Counted from the first letter of the stretch, positions 34,366-44,006 are shown. The stretch: 64,000 nucleotides of DNA from Bacteroidota bacterium (GCA_009773515.1 WSXX01000002.1:124001-188000), one strand, 5' to 3'. Numbers and translations: made by a program. Notes: generated by a model not told the origin, from the letters alone.

Positions 34366-35434
34366 CATTATCGGTATTTATTAAAGGAAGTCTGGCAATA
34401 TAATATCCGGTTTCTATGTTGAACACCGGTTCATCGCTTGTAATCAGTGCGTATCTTTTAACCAGGTTCTTTAATCCCAAACCGGTTGAAACAGGGGCCG
34501 AAATCTTGGGCTGAAGGTTATTTTTAACGACCAGGAAGTGACCCTCACCATAAATTTCAATCTTCAGCGGTTTCGCCTCATTTACAATGTTGTGTTTGAT
34601 GGCATTTTCAAGCACTACCTGCAATGACAGCGGGGGCATCACCTTTTCAAGCAGTCCGGCAGGGATATTAACCGTGAAAGTCAGATTTTCACCATACCGT
34701 ATTTGTTGTAAAAACAGGTAGGATTGCATAAAATCAAGCTCTTTTCCCAGACTGGTGACCGGCTGCTCAATGGTTTCGAGCACATAACGATAAACCTGTG
34801 AAAACTCATCAATAAATTGCTGCGCTTTCACAACATCCTTGTTTATCAACCCCGAAAGTACGTTCAAACTATTGAACATAAAATGGGGGTTAATCTGGCT
34901 TTTCAGCACTTCAAACCTGATCTGGGATAACTCTTCCTTTAATATTTCGGCCATTTGTGTGGCTTGTTTGCCTTCAATAAAATAGACCCATCCCTCAAGC
35001 ACAGCCATCATCAGAATATTTACAACACTGTAAATCATCATGTTATTGATGATAACACCTGTCAGGTCTTCGGAATATGGACTTATTGAATGGGCAAATA
35101 ATGTAATTCCCAACGAAACAGCAACTGCAATGGTAATGGTAAAGCTCAGCTGCAAAACAAGCCTCATGGCTATCCGTTTTCCCCAGGGTGCTATCTGATT
35201 GAAGTATCGGATTACATATAGATCAGGGTATGCAATTAAAAATGCAGCAAAAATACTAAGCAGGCTGCCACGCAAAAGCCGCAGAAAAAAATGAGGATAT
35301 CCGCTTAGAAGATAATACCCGGTAAGATGATTATAGGTTATCACAATTATCTGAACTCCAACAGATATGCCCAGAAGCAGAAAAAGAAGTTTCCTGAATG
35401 ATAAGTAGGCATGTATCTCTTTGAAAAACATCAT
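34346..35434 (-). CDS. LytS/YehU-type sensor histidine kinase
   Basis: About 362 residues: four hydrophobic helices in the first 160 residues, then a His_kinase domain with the phospho-acceptor in SQINPHFMFNSLNVLSG and an ATPase domain (PPLSLQVVLENAIKHNI; STGLGLKNLVKRYAL). It has no periplasmic sensor domain. It pairs with the LytTR regulator that it overlaps by 20 nt. The ATG at 35434 is used instead of the TTG before it. The HK-RR pair lies downstream of a lipoprotein and barrel gene but has its own -7 box. Confidence 0.9.
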   Translation of the reverse strand: MMFFKEIHAYLSFRKLLFLLLGISVGVQIIVITYNHLTGYYLLSGYPHFFLRLLRGSLLSIFAAFLIAYPDLYVIRYFNQIAPWGKRIAMRLVLQLSFTITIAVAVSLGITLFAHSISPYSEDLTGVIINNMMIYSVVNILMMAVLEGWVYFIEGKQATQMAEILKEELSQIRFEVLKSQINPHFMFNSLNVLSGLINKDVVKAQQFIDEFSQVYRYVLETIEQPVTSLGKELDFMQSYLFLQQIRYGENLTFTVNIPAGLLEKVMPPLSLQVVLENAIKHNIVNEAKPLKIEIYGEGHFLVVKNNLQPKISAPVSTGLGLKNLVKRYALITSDEPVFNIETGYYIARLPLINTDNDERTNR

Positions 35435-35452
35435 CAACGGAGTTTAGCGGTT

Positions 35453-35460
35453 CAAATATA
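35453..35460 (-). promoter_or_regulatory. -7 box of the LytS/LytTR pair
   Basis: TATATTTG on the minus strand, 18 nt before the kinase ATG at 35434. It supports a separate transcript and a short leader. Confidence 0.4.
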
Positions 35461-35481
35461 GTTCTAAATCTACTGAATTTC

Positions 35482-35844
35482 TTACTTTTTCATTTGCAGA
35501 TCCATTGAGCCAATGCCTCCGGTGCTTATGTATTTTAATTTCCAGAAACCCGGTTGTGCCGGAATTACCTCCATAATATTTAACTGATCAGGTGCGATTA
35601 TACAATTGGTATAAACTACTTCACCCTGAGGATTGTAGAGAAAGATTTCAAGCGCTCCTGAATGAACGGAAATATTCCCTTCGAGAAATACCGATTCTGC
35701 GCGACTGTCAACTGCCATCACGGTAAGTCCTTTGGAATGATTGTCAACCGGACAGCTGAATCCGTAACTGACTGGCTGATCCTTTTCGCAGGAAGAGGTG
35801 AGTAAAACGAGTAGCGTAGCGAGTGATAGAAGTAATGTTTTCAT
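35482..35844 (-). CDS. Small lipoprotein, unknown
   Basis: 120 residues. The signal ends LTSSC (Cys 19), a lipobox acceptable for Bacteroidota surface or periplasmic lipoproteins, followed by EKDQP. The mature part has a beta-rich pattern (VFLEGNISVHSGALEIFLYNP; PGFWKLKYISTGGIG) like small secreted beta-sandwich domains. No family recognised. It lies between an outer-membrane barrel gene and the LytS kinase gene, on the same strand. Confidence 0.65.
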   Translation of the reverse strand: MKTLLLSLATLLVLLTSSCEKDQPVSYGFSCPVDNHSKGLTVMAVDSRAESVFLEGNISVHSGALEIFLYNPQGEVVYTNCIIAPDQLNIMEVIPAQPGFWKLKYISTGGIGSMDLQMKK

Positions 35845-35862
35845 TGTGGTGATTTTTTAAGT

Positions 35863-35901
35863 AAATCCAGCCGGATCTGTAGAATCCAGCTGGATTTGTA
35901 G
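35863..35901. repeat. Tandem 19-bp palindromic repeat
   Basis: Two adjacent 19-bp units (35864-35882 and 35883-35901) differ at two positions. Each contains ATCCAGCYGGAT, perfectly palindromic in the second copy. Together they can form a 14-bp hairpin with one mismatch. Placed in the 60-nt gap between the barrel and lipoprotein genes. Confidence 0.6.
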
Positions 35902-35904
35902 TTT

Positions 35905-36492
35905 TCAGAACTTTTTCAGGATACCCACACGAACCGAGAGATAGTTAAGATTCATCTCTCTTGAAACACCTTCAAATTCAGAGTCTCTGTTTAGTGCATT
36001 AAATTTAACGCCTGGAGTAAGGCTCCAGTTGCGGCCAAGGTTAACATCCAGACCACCTGCAAGTTGCCATCCGAAACCATGTTTGGTATCGAAAATTATG
36101 TCGCCTGCATTATTTTCAATTTCAATATGGTTATACAAACCTGCAACTCTGGCATACCATGAAACCGGTGTATTTCCAATCGGCTGTTTAAACTGAAGTC
36201 CAAAAACATATCCGGTTTCTTCAAAATCAGTTTTACTTCCGGCAAACGATTCTTTGGCTGAATTTCGATTCCATCCCCACCCAGCATATGCACCTAAGTG
36301 AGGCATAAATTGGTAGTGAAAAATTCCTTCAAAGCCAAAACCGGTTTTCAGATCGGCACCGGCCAATTCGCGGGTGGCAAAGGAAGCTCCGCTACTGAGT
36401 TCAAATCCGAATTTCTTTTCGTTGTTCTGAGCTGAACTGTTTATGGCAAATGATGCCATAAATACGAGTACGAGCAATAATCTTGTTTTCAT
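35905..36492 (-). CDS. Outer-membrane beta-barrel protein
   Basis: 195 residues with a signal peptide (about 1-21, NSSAQ) and an eight-strand-like barrel pattern: alternating hydrophobic strands such as GFGFEGIFHYQFMPHLGAYAGW, YVFGLQFKQPI and NLNYLSVRVGILKKF with a terminal aromatic. It fits the OmpA/OmpX-like porin family domain. It heads the minus-strand run with the small lipoprotein and the LytS/LytTR pair. Confidence 0.78.
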   Translation of the reverse strand: MKTRLLLVLVFMASFAINSSAQNNEKKFGFELSSGASFATRELAGADLKTGFGFEGIFHYQFMPHLGAYAGWGWNRNSAKESFAGSKTDFEETGYVFGLQFKQPIGNTPVSWYARVAGLYNHIEIENNAGDIIFDTKHGFGWQLAGGLDVNLGRNWSLTPGVKFNALNRDSEFEGVSREMNLNYLSVRVGILKKF

Positions 36493-36819
36493 GTTCTTTT
36501 GATTTTAATAATTGACATCTGGTTCACGGGGCAAAAGTAGGTTGGGCACATTCCTCCGGAAAGAAAAACTGGCTGAAAGCGCACCTGATATAGCTGGACG
36601 CGCAAAAAAGATGGTCAAATGGTTTTATGCAAGTTCTGATAAAGAATTTCAGGCTTTAGAATTTGGTTTTCAGAAGGAAAATAAATCTCATAAAAATAAA
36701 ATATAACAGCAGTGTTGTTTTTTTAATAACAAGTCTTTACCTTTGTTATAAAACATATTTCATCAATTGATTAACAGACAATTAGACAACCAAAATATTC
36801 ATCCGAAAAACAAGAAATT
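36493..36819. other. Intergenic region with the T9SS cargo promoter
   Basis: 327 bases between divergent genes. It holds a good promoter at 36715-36745. A 64-codon open frame at 36512-36706 shows no signal sequence or family and is not counted as a gene. Confidence 0.4.
36715..36745 (+). promoter_or_regulatory. Promoter of the T9SS propeller-like cargo gene
   Basis: TTG (36715-36717), 20-nt spacer, TACCTTTG (36738-36745): both Bacteroidota promoter elements. The leader is about 70 nt. Confidence 0.6.
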
Positions 36820-38358
36820 ATGAAAGCGAGCCAAAAAATCAGAATGAACTTTCTGTGGATAGTATTTCTAATTCCCACTTTTGCAATGGCACAACAAGCC
36901 GTTGATTGGTCCTTTAATTATGGTGGTTCAAGCGCAGATGTACTTTCCCGCATTATAAACAGTAGTTCCGGCGGGTTTCTTGCCAGCGGATTCTCAATGT
37001 CATCTGACGCTGATCTCCCTTCCAATGACGGTGGTTATGATGCATGGGCAATAAAAATCACCGAAACCGGCCAGAAAGAATTTGTCACAGTATTGGGTGG
37101 CTCCAGCTCTGATTATGCAAAAGACATTGTTGAGGTTGATGGTTCCCATTATCTGATGCTTATTGACTCCTATTCGTCAGATGGAGATTTCCCTGTCAAC
37201 CTAGGCAATTCAGATGTCTGGATTAAAAGCTTTTCTTTGGACGGAAGTATTGCCGGCTCGCTTCATTTTGGCGGCAGTGGTGATGATAACGCCATCAGAC
37301 TAATTCCAGCTGCGGCAGGTGGACACCTGATTATCGGGCGCACAAATAGTTCAGACGGAACATTTGTTGAAGGTTATGGTGGATATGATGGATTTTGTAT
37401 AAGACTGACCCAGAATTCTCAGGTAGCCTGGGTAAAACAATTCGGAACCAAGGAAAACGATGGTTTTGTTGATGCTTTGACCTTGCCTGATGGAAATCTG
37501 TTGTTCCTGGGAAGTATTTATCAAACTACTCAAAATACAGGCTGGCTGCTGAAAACCAATTCTTTAGGCGAATCTATTACTGAAAAAAGAATTGAAAAAG
37601 CGAGCGGGATTTTTCCGGTTTGCATACAGCACCATGCCGGGCATATTTATGTTGCTGCCAACACCAATAACCTGGTATCCAGGGTTACCGACCGGCATAT
37701 GATAATCTACAAATTTGATGAAAACCTGGATTTTGTCGGATCAATTGAAACAGGCGGAGCCGGTGGCAGCGATATGATTCTTGACATGAAACCCTACGAC
37801 AACAATCATCTTCTTTGCCTGATAACCTCAAATACCGATAACTGGCCCTTTCAAGGCAACCATGGTGGCTATGACCTCTTTTACGCGCTCTATAGTAACG
37901 ATTTTGAATTGGTTCATACCCGTCCCTTTGGTGGAAGTAATAATGAAGGGATGTCCGGGCAAAACGGAAATTTTGTTCTTGATGGCACAAATGCCATTGC
38001 CGCCAGTAACTCCAATTCATCTGATGGCGATGTCCCCGCAAATTATGGTTTAGCTGATGGCTGGATATTCAAAGCCAATCCAACTTATTCGCTTGGATTG
38101 CCGCAATTTGAAAAAGATATACTTCCGGGAATGATTATCCAACCCAATCCTGCCTCTGATTATATTGAAGTACTTGATATTCCTGAAAACTCATCAATTA
38201 TCTCAATCTGCAACCTCACCGGACAAACAATAAAAACTCACGATCTACAACCCGGTATAAACAGATTTTCAGTCAATGATCTGCCTCCTGGATTGTATAT
38301 TCTGCATGCCCATGGCAAAGGAACAATAACCGCCTCAGCCAGATTTATCAAACAATAA
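36820..38358 (+). CDS. Secreted repeat protein with T9SS type A sorting domain
   Basis: 512 residues: signal peptide (about 1-24, AMAQ), then about five repeats of 60-80 residues, each with a SSDGDxP-x(4-6)-GGYDxWxxK-like motif (SSDADLPSNDGGYDAWAIKI, NSSDGTFVEGYGGYDGF, NSSDGDVPANYGLADGW), probably beta-propeller blades. The last 80 residues are a type A T9SS domain (IQPNPASDYIEV; GLYILHA). It is exported through the outer membrane and cleaved or attached to the surface. Specific function unknown. Confidence 0.82.
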   Translation: MKASQKIRMNFLWIVFLIPTFAMAQQAVDWSFNYGGSSADVLSRIINSSSGGFLASGFSMSSDADLPSNDGGYDAWAIKITETGQKEFVTVLGGSSSDYAKDIVEVDGSHYLMLIDSYSSDGDFPVNLGNSDVWIKSFSLDGSIAGSLHFGGSGDDNAIRLIPAAAGGHLIIGRTNSSDGTFVEGYGGYDGFCIRLTQNSQVAWVKQFGTKENDGFVDALTLPDGNLLFLGSIYQTTQNTGWLLKTNSLGESITEKRIEKASGIFPVCIQHHAGHIYVAANTNNLVSRVTDRHMIIYKFDENLDFVGSIETGGAGGSDMILDMKPYDNNHLLCLITSNTDNWPFQGNHGGYDLFYALYSNDFELVHTRPFGGSNNEGMSGQNGNFVLDGTNAIAASNSNSSDGDVPANYGLADGWIFKANPTYSLGLPQFEKDILPGMIIQPNPASDYIEVLDIPENSSIISICNLTGQTIKTHDLQPGINRFSVNDLPPGLYILHAHGKGTITASARFIKQ

Positions 38359-38450
38359 AGGAGCAGGCCTGTTTTCATGTGAAAGGCTTGCTTATGTGTG
38401 ATTGTGGTTTCATGAAATCTGCCGCTTTTCATTCTTGGCGGTGGTTTTAC

Positions 38451-38458
38451 TACATTTG
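38451..38458 (+). promoter_or_regulatory. -7 box of the hydrolase-glpK operon
   Basis: TACATTTG followed by CA, about 100 nt before the hydrolase ATG. No -33 TTG at proper spacing. Confidence 0.35.
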
Positions 38459-38558
38459 CAATGTCTCTTCGATAAGCGGCAGCTACCTTTTCTGAAATTT
38501 CGCATATTTCATTCTTTCCCGGGTTTCAGTAAACCCCAAAAACTTATTAATCAAAAAA

Positions 38559-39398
38559 ATGGAGCACTTCCCAATCGAATGGAAAACGAATGACGGGCTG
38601 AAAATTTTCGCTCAATACTGGAAATCTGATGTAATTCCTGCCAAAGCAGTGGTTTGTTTTGTGCATGGTATTGGCGACCACTCTTCGCGACATACCCATG
38701 TGGCAGAAGCATTCACAAATGAAGGATTTGTATTTTACACTGCCGATCAGCGGGGACATGGCAAATCTGAAGGTCAAAGGGGCCATTTTCCGTCAGCGGA
38801 ATCAATTCTGCAGGACATTGACCTGCTGCTGCATAATGCCCGGACATCTTTTCCAGGACTGCCTATAATCCTTTACGGGCACAGCATGGGAGGAATTCTG
38901 GTTTTGTACTATGCGCTGAAACGTAAACCTGATCTTGCAGGGGTAATATCAAACAGTCCGGGACTGCATAATGCCTTGCAAAAGAAACCTTTACTGATAA
39001 TTGCTGCCCGGGTACTGGGGAGTCTTTTCCCACATATGTCCATCTCAAACGGATTGGATCTGAACGGTATTTCACGAGATCCCGTAATGCTTCAGGCTTA
39101 CAAAAACGATCCTTTGATTCACGATCGCATCACCATGGGTTTGGGAAAAGTAATGTTGGGCGTTACCAACTGGACGCTTGAAAATGCTGGCAGTTTCCCG
39201 CTTCCGTTGCTGATCATGCATGGCAAAGCCGATATTATTACCTATGCTTCAGGCAGTGAAGCTTTTGCAGCCGCTCTGCCCGGCAAATGCAGTCTGATAC
39301 TCTGGGAAAAAGCCTATCATGAAATTCACAACGAACCCGAGAAAAATGAAGTTATGAGCGCCATGACCGAATGGGCGAAAAGGCTTTCGGGCGAATAA
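38559..39398 (+). CDS. Alpha/beta hydrolase, monoacylglycerol lipase-like
   Basis: 279 residues with the Hydrolase_4 (monoacylglycerol lipase) pattern: AVVCFVHGIGDHSSRH with the oxyanion HG, DQRGHGKSEGQRGHFPS, the nucleophile elbow ILYGHSMGGIL, the acid in ILMHGKADIIT and His in YHEIHNEPEK. No signal peptide, so it is cytoplasmic. Six bases separate it from glpK. Together they suggest hydrolysis of monoacylglycerol and phosphorylation of the released glycerol. Confidence 0.88.
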   Translation: MEHFPIEWKTNDGLKIFAQYWKSDVIPAKAVVCFVHGIGDHSSRHTHVAEAFTNEGFVFYTADQRGHGKSEGQRGHFPSAESILQDIDLLLHNARTSFPGLPIILYGHSMGGILVLYYALKRKPDLAGVISNSPGLHNALQKKPLLIIAARVLGSLFPHMSISNGLDLNGISRDPVMLQAYKNDPLIHDRITMGLGKVMLGVTNWTLENAGSFPLPLLIMHGKADIITYASGSEAFAAALPGKCSLILWEKAYHEIHNEPEKNEVMSAMTEWAKRLSGE

Positions 39399-39404
39399 AT
39401 CATT

Positions 39405-40898
39405 ATGAAACAATACATATTGGCCCTTGATCAGGGAACAACCAGTTCACGAGCGCTGATTTTTGACAAATCAGGCCAGATCTGCTCAATCGCACAAAAA
39501 GAGCTTCAGCAACATTTTCCTAAAGCTGGTTGGGTAGAACATGATCCCAACGAAATATGGTCATCACAGGTTTCGGTGGCAGCCGAAGCCATGTCGAAAA
39601 TCAACATTTCCGGAGCGCAGCTTGCCGGCATTGGCATTACCAACCAGCGCGAAACAACCGTTGTGTGGGATCGCCTGACCGGTGAACCGTTATGCAATGC
39701 CATTGTATGGCAGGACCGCCGAACTGCTGCTTACTGCGATGAACTCAAACAGAAAGGGCTATCGGAACAGATCAGACAAAAAACCGGACTGGTAATTGAC
39801 GCGTATTTCAGCGGCACAAAAATAAAATGGATACTCGATAACATAAAAGGCGCCAGAGAAAAAGCTGAAAAAGGCATGCTCGCTTTCGGTACCATAGATT
39901 CATGGCTGGTTTGGAAACTCACGGGTGGTCAGATTCACATCACCGATGTCAGCAATGCCAGCCGAACCATGCTCTTCAATATACATACCCTGAAATGGGA
40001 TGCGGATATGCTTGAGTTGTTTGATATCCCGGCATCCATTCTGCCCATTGTTGTTTCGAGCAGCGAAATTTATGGTTACACAAAATCACAGTTTTTTGGA
40101 GCTGAGGTTCCTATTGCCGGTATTGCCGGAGATCAGCAGGCTGCTCTTTTCGGGCAAATGTGCCTTGAAGAAGGGATGGTAAAAAACACCTATGGAACCG
40201 GTTGTTTTATGCTGATGAACACCGGAGAAACTCCCCGTTTATCGAAAAACAACCTGTTGACCACCATTGCCTGGCAGATCAACGGGAAAACCACTTATGC
40301 CCTCGAAGGCAGTATATTTATGGCCGGAGCAGTAATTCAGTGGCTGCGCGATGGGCTGGGTATTATTAAATCTGCCGCGGAAGCCGAAGAACTCGCCCTG
40401 ACAGTTAATGATAACGGCGACCTGTATTTTGTGCCTTCATTCACCGGAATGGGTGCTCCCTACTGGGATCAACATGCCCGTGGATTGATGATCGGCGTAA
40501 ACCGCGGCACTACCCGCGCCCACATTGCACGGGCAGCTTTGGAAGGAATTGCATTTCAAACCATGGATGTACTCAGCGTGATGGAGCTGGATGCTCAAAT
40601 AAAAATCAGCGAACTGAGGGTTGATGGCGGTGCTTCAACCAACAACCTGCTGATGCAGATTCAAGCTGATCTGCTGGGAATTCCCGTGGTGCGCCCCCAG
40701 ATCACAGAAACAACGGCCATGGGCGCTGCGCTTCTGGCAGGATTAGCAACTGGTTTCTGGACAAGTATTTCAGATCTGACGCTGCAATGGCAAATCAATA
40801 AAAGATTTGATCCGCAACAAGATCCTGACATAACATCACAAATGAAAAGCCGTTGGGCCGATGCTGTGAAAAGGGCGGGCGCATGGGTTAAGGGATAG
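39405..40898 (+). CDS. glpK: Glycerol kinase
   Basis: ATP-dependent phosphorylation of glycerol to glycerol 3-phosphate. The 497-residue FGGY kinase has the glpK signatures [71 protein letters not shown] and [16 protein letters not shown]. Length is normal. No glycerol facilitator or glycerol-3-phosphate dehydrogenase is in the window. Its partner appears to be the upstream lipase-like hydrolase. Confidence 0.94.
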   Translation: MKQYILALDQGTTSSRALIFDKSGQICSIAQKELQQHFPKAGWVEHDPNEIWSSQVSVAAEAMSKINISGAQLAGIGITNQRETTVVWDRLTGEPLCNAIVWQDRRTAAYCDELKQKGLSEQIRQKTGLVIDAYFSGTKIKWILDNIKGAREKAEKGMLAFGTIDSWLVWKLTGGQIHITDVSNASRTMLFNIHTLKWDADMLELFDIPASILPIVVSSSEIYGYTKSQFFGAEVPIAGIAGDQQAALFGQMCLEEGMVKNTYGTGCFMLMNTGETPRLSKNNLLTTIAWQINGKTTYALEGSIFMAGAVIQWLRDGLGIIKSAAEAEELALTVNDNGDLYFVPSFTGMGAPYWDQHARGLMIGVNRGTTRAHIARAALEGIAFQTMDVLSVMELDAQIKISELRVDGGASTNNLLMQIQADLLGIPVVRPQITETTAMGAALLAGLATGFWTSISDLTLQWQINKRFDPQQDPDITSQMKSRWADAVKRAGAWVKG

Positions 40899-40925
40899 GA
40901 TTTTATTCCGATTTTCTGAAAATTA

Positions 40926-43217
40926 TCAAATCTTCAACCCCACCTGCACTGCAAAAGTTCTTGGCGGTCCTACATCGGCCGGGCGGGTCATATATTCGCG
41001 GTTGAAAAGGTTATTGATAAAAAACGACAATTTCAAAGTTGCAGAAGGTTCCCAGGCAAAGCGCCAGTTTACCAAAACATCGCCTGTATTGTTTTTCTCA
41101 CGGTATTCGCGCAAGCCGGGCAAAATAAATATTGGCAGCCCCACGCCGTTTACCCTCAGTGAATCTTCAAAAGCAAGGTCAATATTGATGATATAGCTGT
41201 GATAATCGATATTGAAACCACTTGAAAATTTCCTAAAGCTGGCATCAGCACCAAGCTTAACATTATGATAAAAGCGGTATTTCAGCATATTTACATCGCT
41301 TGAAGCAGTATTTTCGCGCTTGCCAAAATCTTTATCTACCGGATTGGTGTAGGTGTATCCTGCATTAAAGCTATAAGATACAGGGCCGGCTTTTCCCTTT
41401 CCAATAAAATTCAATTCAAACCCGGCAATACGTGCATTGGTAATATTGTAGGCTTTAAAACCGGTATAATTGAAAAAATCAATCAAAGACGGATTTGTCA
41501 GGTCGGGCGGATAATGTTGCCCGAAAGTAAATTCTATCATGTTTTCATATTCCGACCAGAATACTGCTGCATCGGCATAACCTTGTATGCCGCCAATCTG
41601 AAATCCTTGTTTTGCCCCAATTTCAGCATTCCAGCCATATTCTGGTTTAAGCGTGTCGTTTGGGAAAATCTTTAAAGCACCCACTTCGGTGGCCGCGTAT
41701 TTTTCGGCTATGGCGGGATATCGGAAACCCTGACCGAAACTTGTTCGCAAAAAAGTAAATTTCCCGGCCTGATAATTGATTCCGGCCCGGAGCAGTGGCT
41801 TTGATTCCTGGCTCGCATTATTGATGGTGTGCCATTCGTATCGCCCACCCAGCGAAAACCGCCAGTTCAAATGCCGCTTTTCAGTCTGAAAATAAATAGA
41901 ATGATTGTTGGCGGTATGCTTATCGTTTCCGAAAAGATTCGACTGCGACTGAATGTAGGTGGCACTGGATCCGGCGGTAACCGAAAAATCATTATCCCAG
42001 CGCTTCATGTATTGGTACTCAGCAAAATAAGAATCATCATAATTATGCAGTGAGTCGCTGTCGTAAGTAACCTGATAAATACGCCCTTTCAGGGTATGCC
42101 TGCTGTTTTTTTCGGTGTGATAAGTAAAGTGAGGATCGAGATTAAAGCGGGTGTTGCGGAATCGCTGGTCAAAGTCGGGTGATGCGCGGTAAACGCCACT
42201 GTCGCCATTGAGCCAGAGAAGAAAATTACCGCCTTCGCTATACATTACATTGGTATTGAGGCCAGCAGCCAGGCCTTTGATTTTTGCACTTCTGTATCTG
42301 GTGTTCAGGTTTGCACGGATGTATTTCACATTTTCATTTTCGCGGTATCCTTTATCGGTATGAACATTTGCTCCGCCAACCAGATCGAAATTTCCCAATC
42401 TACGGCTATGCGAAAACCTTAAGCCTGAATAGTAAGGTTGAGTATCCCACCATGCAATTTCCTCTCTTTTCGGATTTCCATAAATGCCGCTGTAGGCCAT
42501 AACGGATGTTTCAGGCTTTACTCCCGGGAATGCTGTGCGGATATTGATTACTCCGTTCAAGGCTGATGATCCGTAAAGCGCTGATGATGCACCCTTCAGA
42601 ATTTCTATCTGGCTGAGGTTCTCAAGCGGAATAAAATCCCATTTGGCTTCGCCGCCACCTCCGGTCAGCATAGGCAGATCGTCGAGCAGCAGCAAAACCC
42701 TTGATCCTACACCATAACTGTACCCGTTGCCTCCGCGTATGCTCACCTGATCATCCAGAAACATCACACCGGGCACTTGTTGCAGGGCTGTTTCAATGGA
42801 AACCGTATGGGTGTTTTCGACTTTTGCAGAGCTAAGCACTTCCATTGACACAATAACATCAGATATTTTCTGCTCATATCGCGAAGCACTTACCACCACT
42901 TCGTTGAGAAGACTGGCTTTTTCCTCCATTTCAATATTCAGCGTCAGCTTTTGTCCTTCCTTCAGATTTAGTTCTTTTGAGATGATGTTATACCCGATAA
43001 ATCTGAATTGCAGAATAACTCTGCCCGGCTCTGCTGAAATACTGTAAAATCCCGAAGCATCACTGGCCACGCCTTGTCTGTTGCTGTAAAATACATTTAC
43101 TCCAACCAATGGCTCACCGTTCGCAGCATCGGTCACACGACCTTCTACCACAGCGTTTTGAGCTGCAACAATACCTGCCGCCGAAAAAATGCAGAACATC
43201 AAAAATCGAATGACCAT
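40926..43217 (-). CDS. TonB-dependent receptor
   Basis: About 763 residues: signal peptide (VAAQ), an N-terminal carboxypeptidase-regulatory-like domain (VEGRVTDAANGEPLVGVNVFY), a plug domain (SIRGGNGYSYGVGSRVLLLLDD; EILKGASSALYGSSALNGVI) and a 22-strand barrel ending NREYMTRPADVGPPRTFAVQVGLKI. It imports a substrate across the outer membrane using ExbBD-TonB. The substrate is not apparent, since no SusD partner is adjacent. The start at 43217 (ATG) is preferred to the TTG at 43250. It is downstream of a T9SS protein gene. Confidence 0.9.
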   Translation of the reverse strand: MVIRFLMFCIFSAAGIVAAQNAVVEGRVTDAANGEPLVGVNVFYSNRQGVASDASGFYSISAEPGRVILQFRFIGYNIISKELNLKEGQKLTLNIEMEEKASLLNEVVVSASRYEQKISDVIVSMEVLSSAKVENTHTVSIETALQQVPGVMFLDDQVSIRGGNGYSYGVGSRVLLLLDDLPMLTGGGGEAKWDFIPLENLSQIEILKGASSALYGSSALNGVINIRTAFPGVKPETSVMAYSGIYGNPKREEIAWWDTQPYYSGLRFSHSRRLGNFDLVGGANVHTDKGYRENENVKYIRANLNTRYRSAKIKGLAAGLNTNVMYSEGGNFLLWLNGDSGVYRASPDFDQRFRNTRFNLDPHFTYHTEKNSRHTLKGRIYQVTYDSDSLHNYDDSYFAEYQYMKRWDNDFSVTAGSSATYIQSQSNLFGNDKHTANNHSIYFQTEKRHLNWRFSLGGRYEWHTINNASQESKPLLRAGINYQAGKFTFLRTSFGQGFRYPAIAEKYAATEVGALKIFPNDTLKPEYGWNAEIGAKQGFQIGGIQGYADAAVFWSEYENMIEFTFGQHYPPDLTNPSLIDFFNYTGFKAYNITNARIAGFELNFIGKGKAGPVSYSFNAGYTYTNPVDKDFGKRENTASSDVNMLKYRFYHNVKLGADASFRKFSSGFNIDYHSYIINIDLAFEDSLRVNGVGLPIFILPGLREYREKNNTGDVLVNWRFAWEPSATLKLSFFINNLFNREYMTRPADVGPPRTFAVQVGLKI

Positions 43218-43259
43218 ATTGGTGGTTATTGTTTCCTGATTAATAAACAATAATAGCGA

Positions 43260-44006
43260 TTAATGCCTGATCAGCCTGATCACAGCCGATAAATTTTCCC
43301 GGGTGTGACTGAGCCTACAGAAGTAAATTCCGGGTTCAAGATCTGAACCATCAACGCTGTATGATTGATTGCCCGCGTCTGTAGTAATTGTTTCACTTTT
43401 TAATAGTCTTCCCCTGCTGTCATAAATCAGACACTCAAAATTTCCTGCTGACTGAGCATAAAATTCAAGATTAAATTTCCCGGAAAAGGGATTCGGAAAA
43501 GCTTTTAATCTGATATTGCCATAAACACCTGGCTCATCAATCCCGTAAGAAGCAGCAGGCAACACCGTAATGCTGTAATAATCTATGGTATATGGAATTG
43601 GCAGGCCAAGACCTCCCATATATCCTACCACAGTAATGGCTAAGGGATACACTCCAACCTGTGCTTCAATAGGTGTGCCGGTAATAAGCATACAACCTGA
43701 TGTGCCGCCAAGCCAAAAACCTGAAGGCCGGCTAGGAATTGCCTGAAATCCTTCAGGCATTCCGGTAATCTCAGCAACACCGATAGAGTCGATATTCATC
43801 CGCGGAAATGGAAAAACAATGGTATCAGCAGGAATTATGGCTGTAATTACAAAATTATACTCATAGGTTGCAACTGCAGGTGGAAACCCTGTGGCACTAT
43901 CGGGATAAATGCCGGGCAGTGTGTATTGCGGGTCGGGAATGCATTGCCCGAAAGCAAGAGTTACTGCCAGGAAGCTGATTATAAGCAGGGTAATATATTT
44001 TTTCAT
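43260..44006 (-). CDS. Secreted protein with T9SS type A sorting domain
   Basis: 248 residues from the ATG at 44006: signal peptide (about 1-20, LAFGQ), a beta-rich middle with Cys residues at the start (QCIPDPQYTLPG) and in GGTSGCMLITG, and a C-terminal T9SS domain (LKAFPNPFSGKFNLEF; DLEPGIYFCRLSH). Sequence without a recognised enzymatic domain. Its stop lies 42 nt before the ATG of the TonB receptor, so a surface protein plus receptor pair is likely, perhaps for ligand capture. Confidence 0.78.
   Translation of the reverse strand: MKKYITLLIISFLAVTLAFGQCIPDPQYTLPGIYPDSATGFPPAVATYEYNFVITAIIPADTIVFPFPRMNIDSIGVAEITGMPEGFQAIPSRPSGFWLGGTSGCMLITGTPIEAQVGVYPLAITVVGYMGGLGLPIPYTIDYYSITVLPAASYGIDEPGVYGNIRLKAFPNPFSGKFNLEFYAQSAGNFECLIYDSRGRLLKSETITTDAGNQSYSVDGSDLEPGIYFCRLSHTRENLSAVIRLIRH

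Noticed and set aside
35863-35901. Rho-independent terminator between the barrel and lipoprotein genes
   Set aside because: The hairpin lacks a T tract on the minus strand, so I list it as a tandem palindromic repeat.
36512-36706. 64-codon open frame between the barrel and T9SS genes
   Set aside because: No signal peptide, motif or promoter upstream; it also precedes the well-supported promoter of the next gene.
43218-43259. Cobalamin or other riboswitch ahead of the TonB-dependent receptor
   Set aside because: The gap to the upstream gene is only 42 nt and no conserved riboswitch core is visible.
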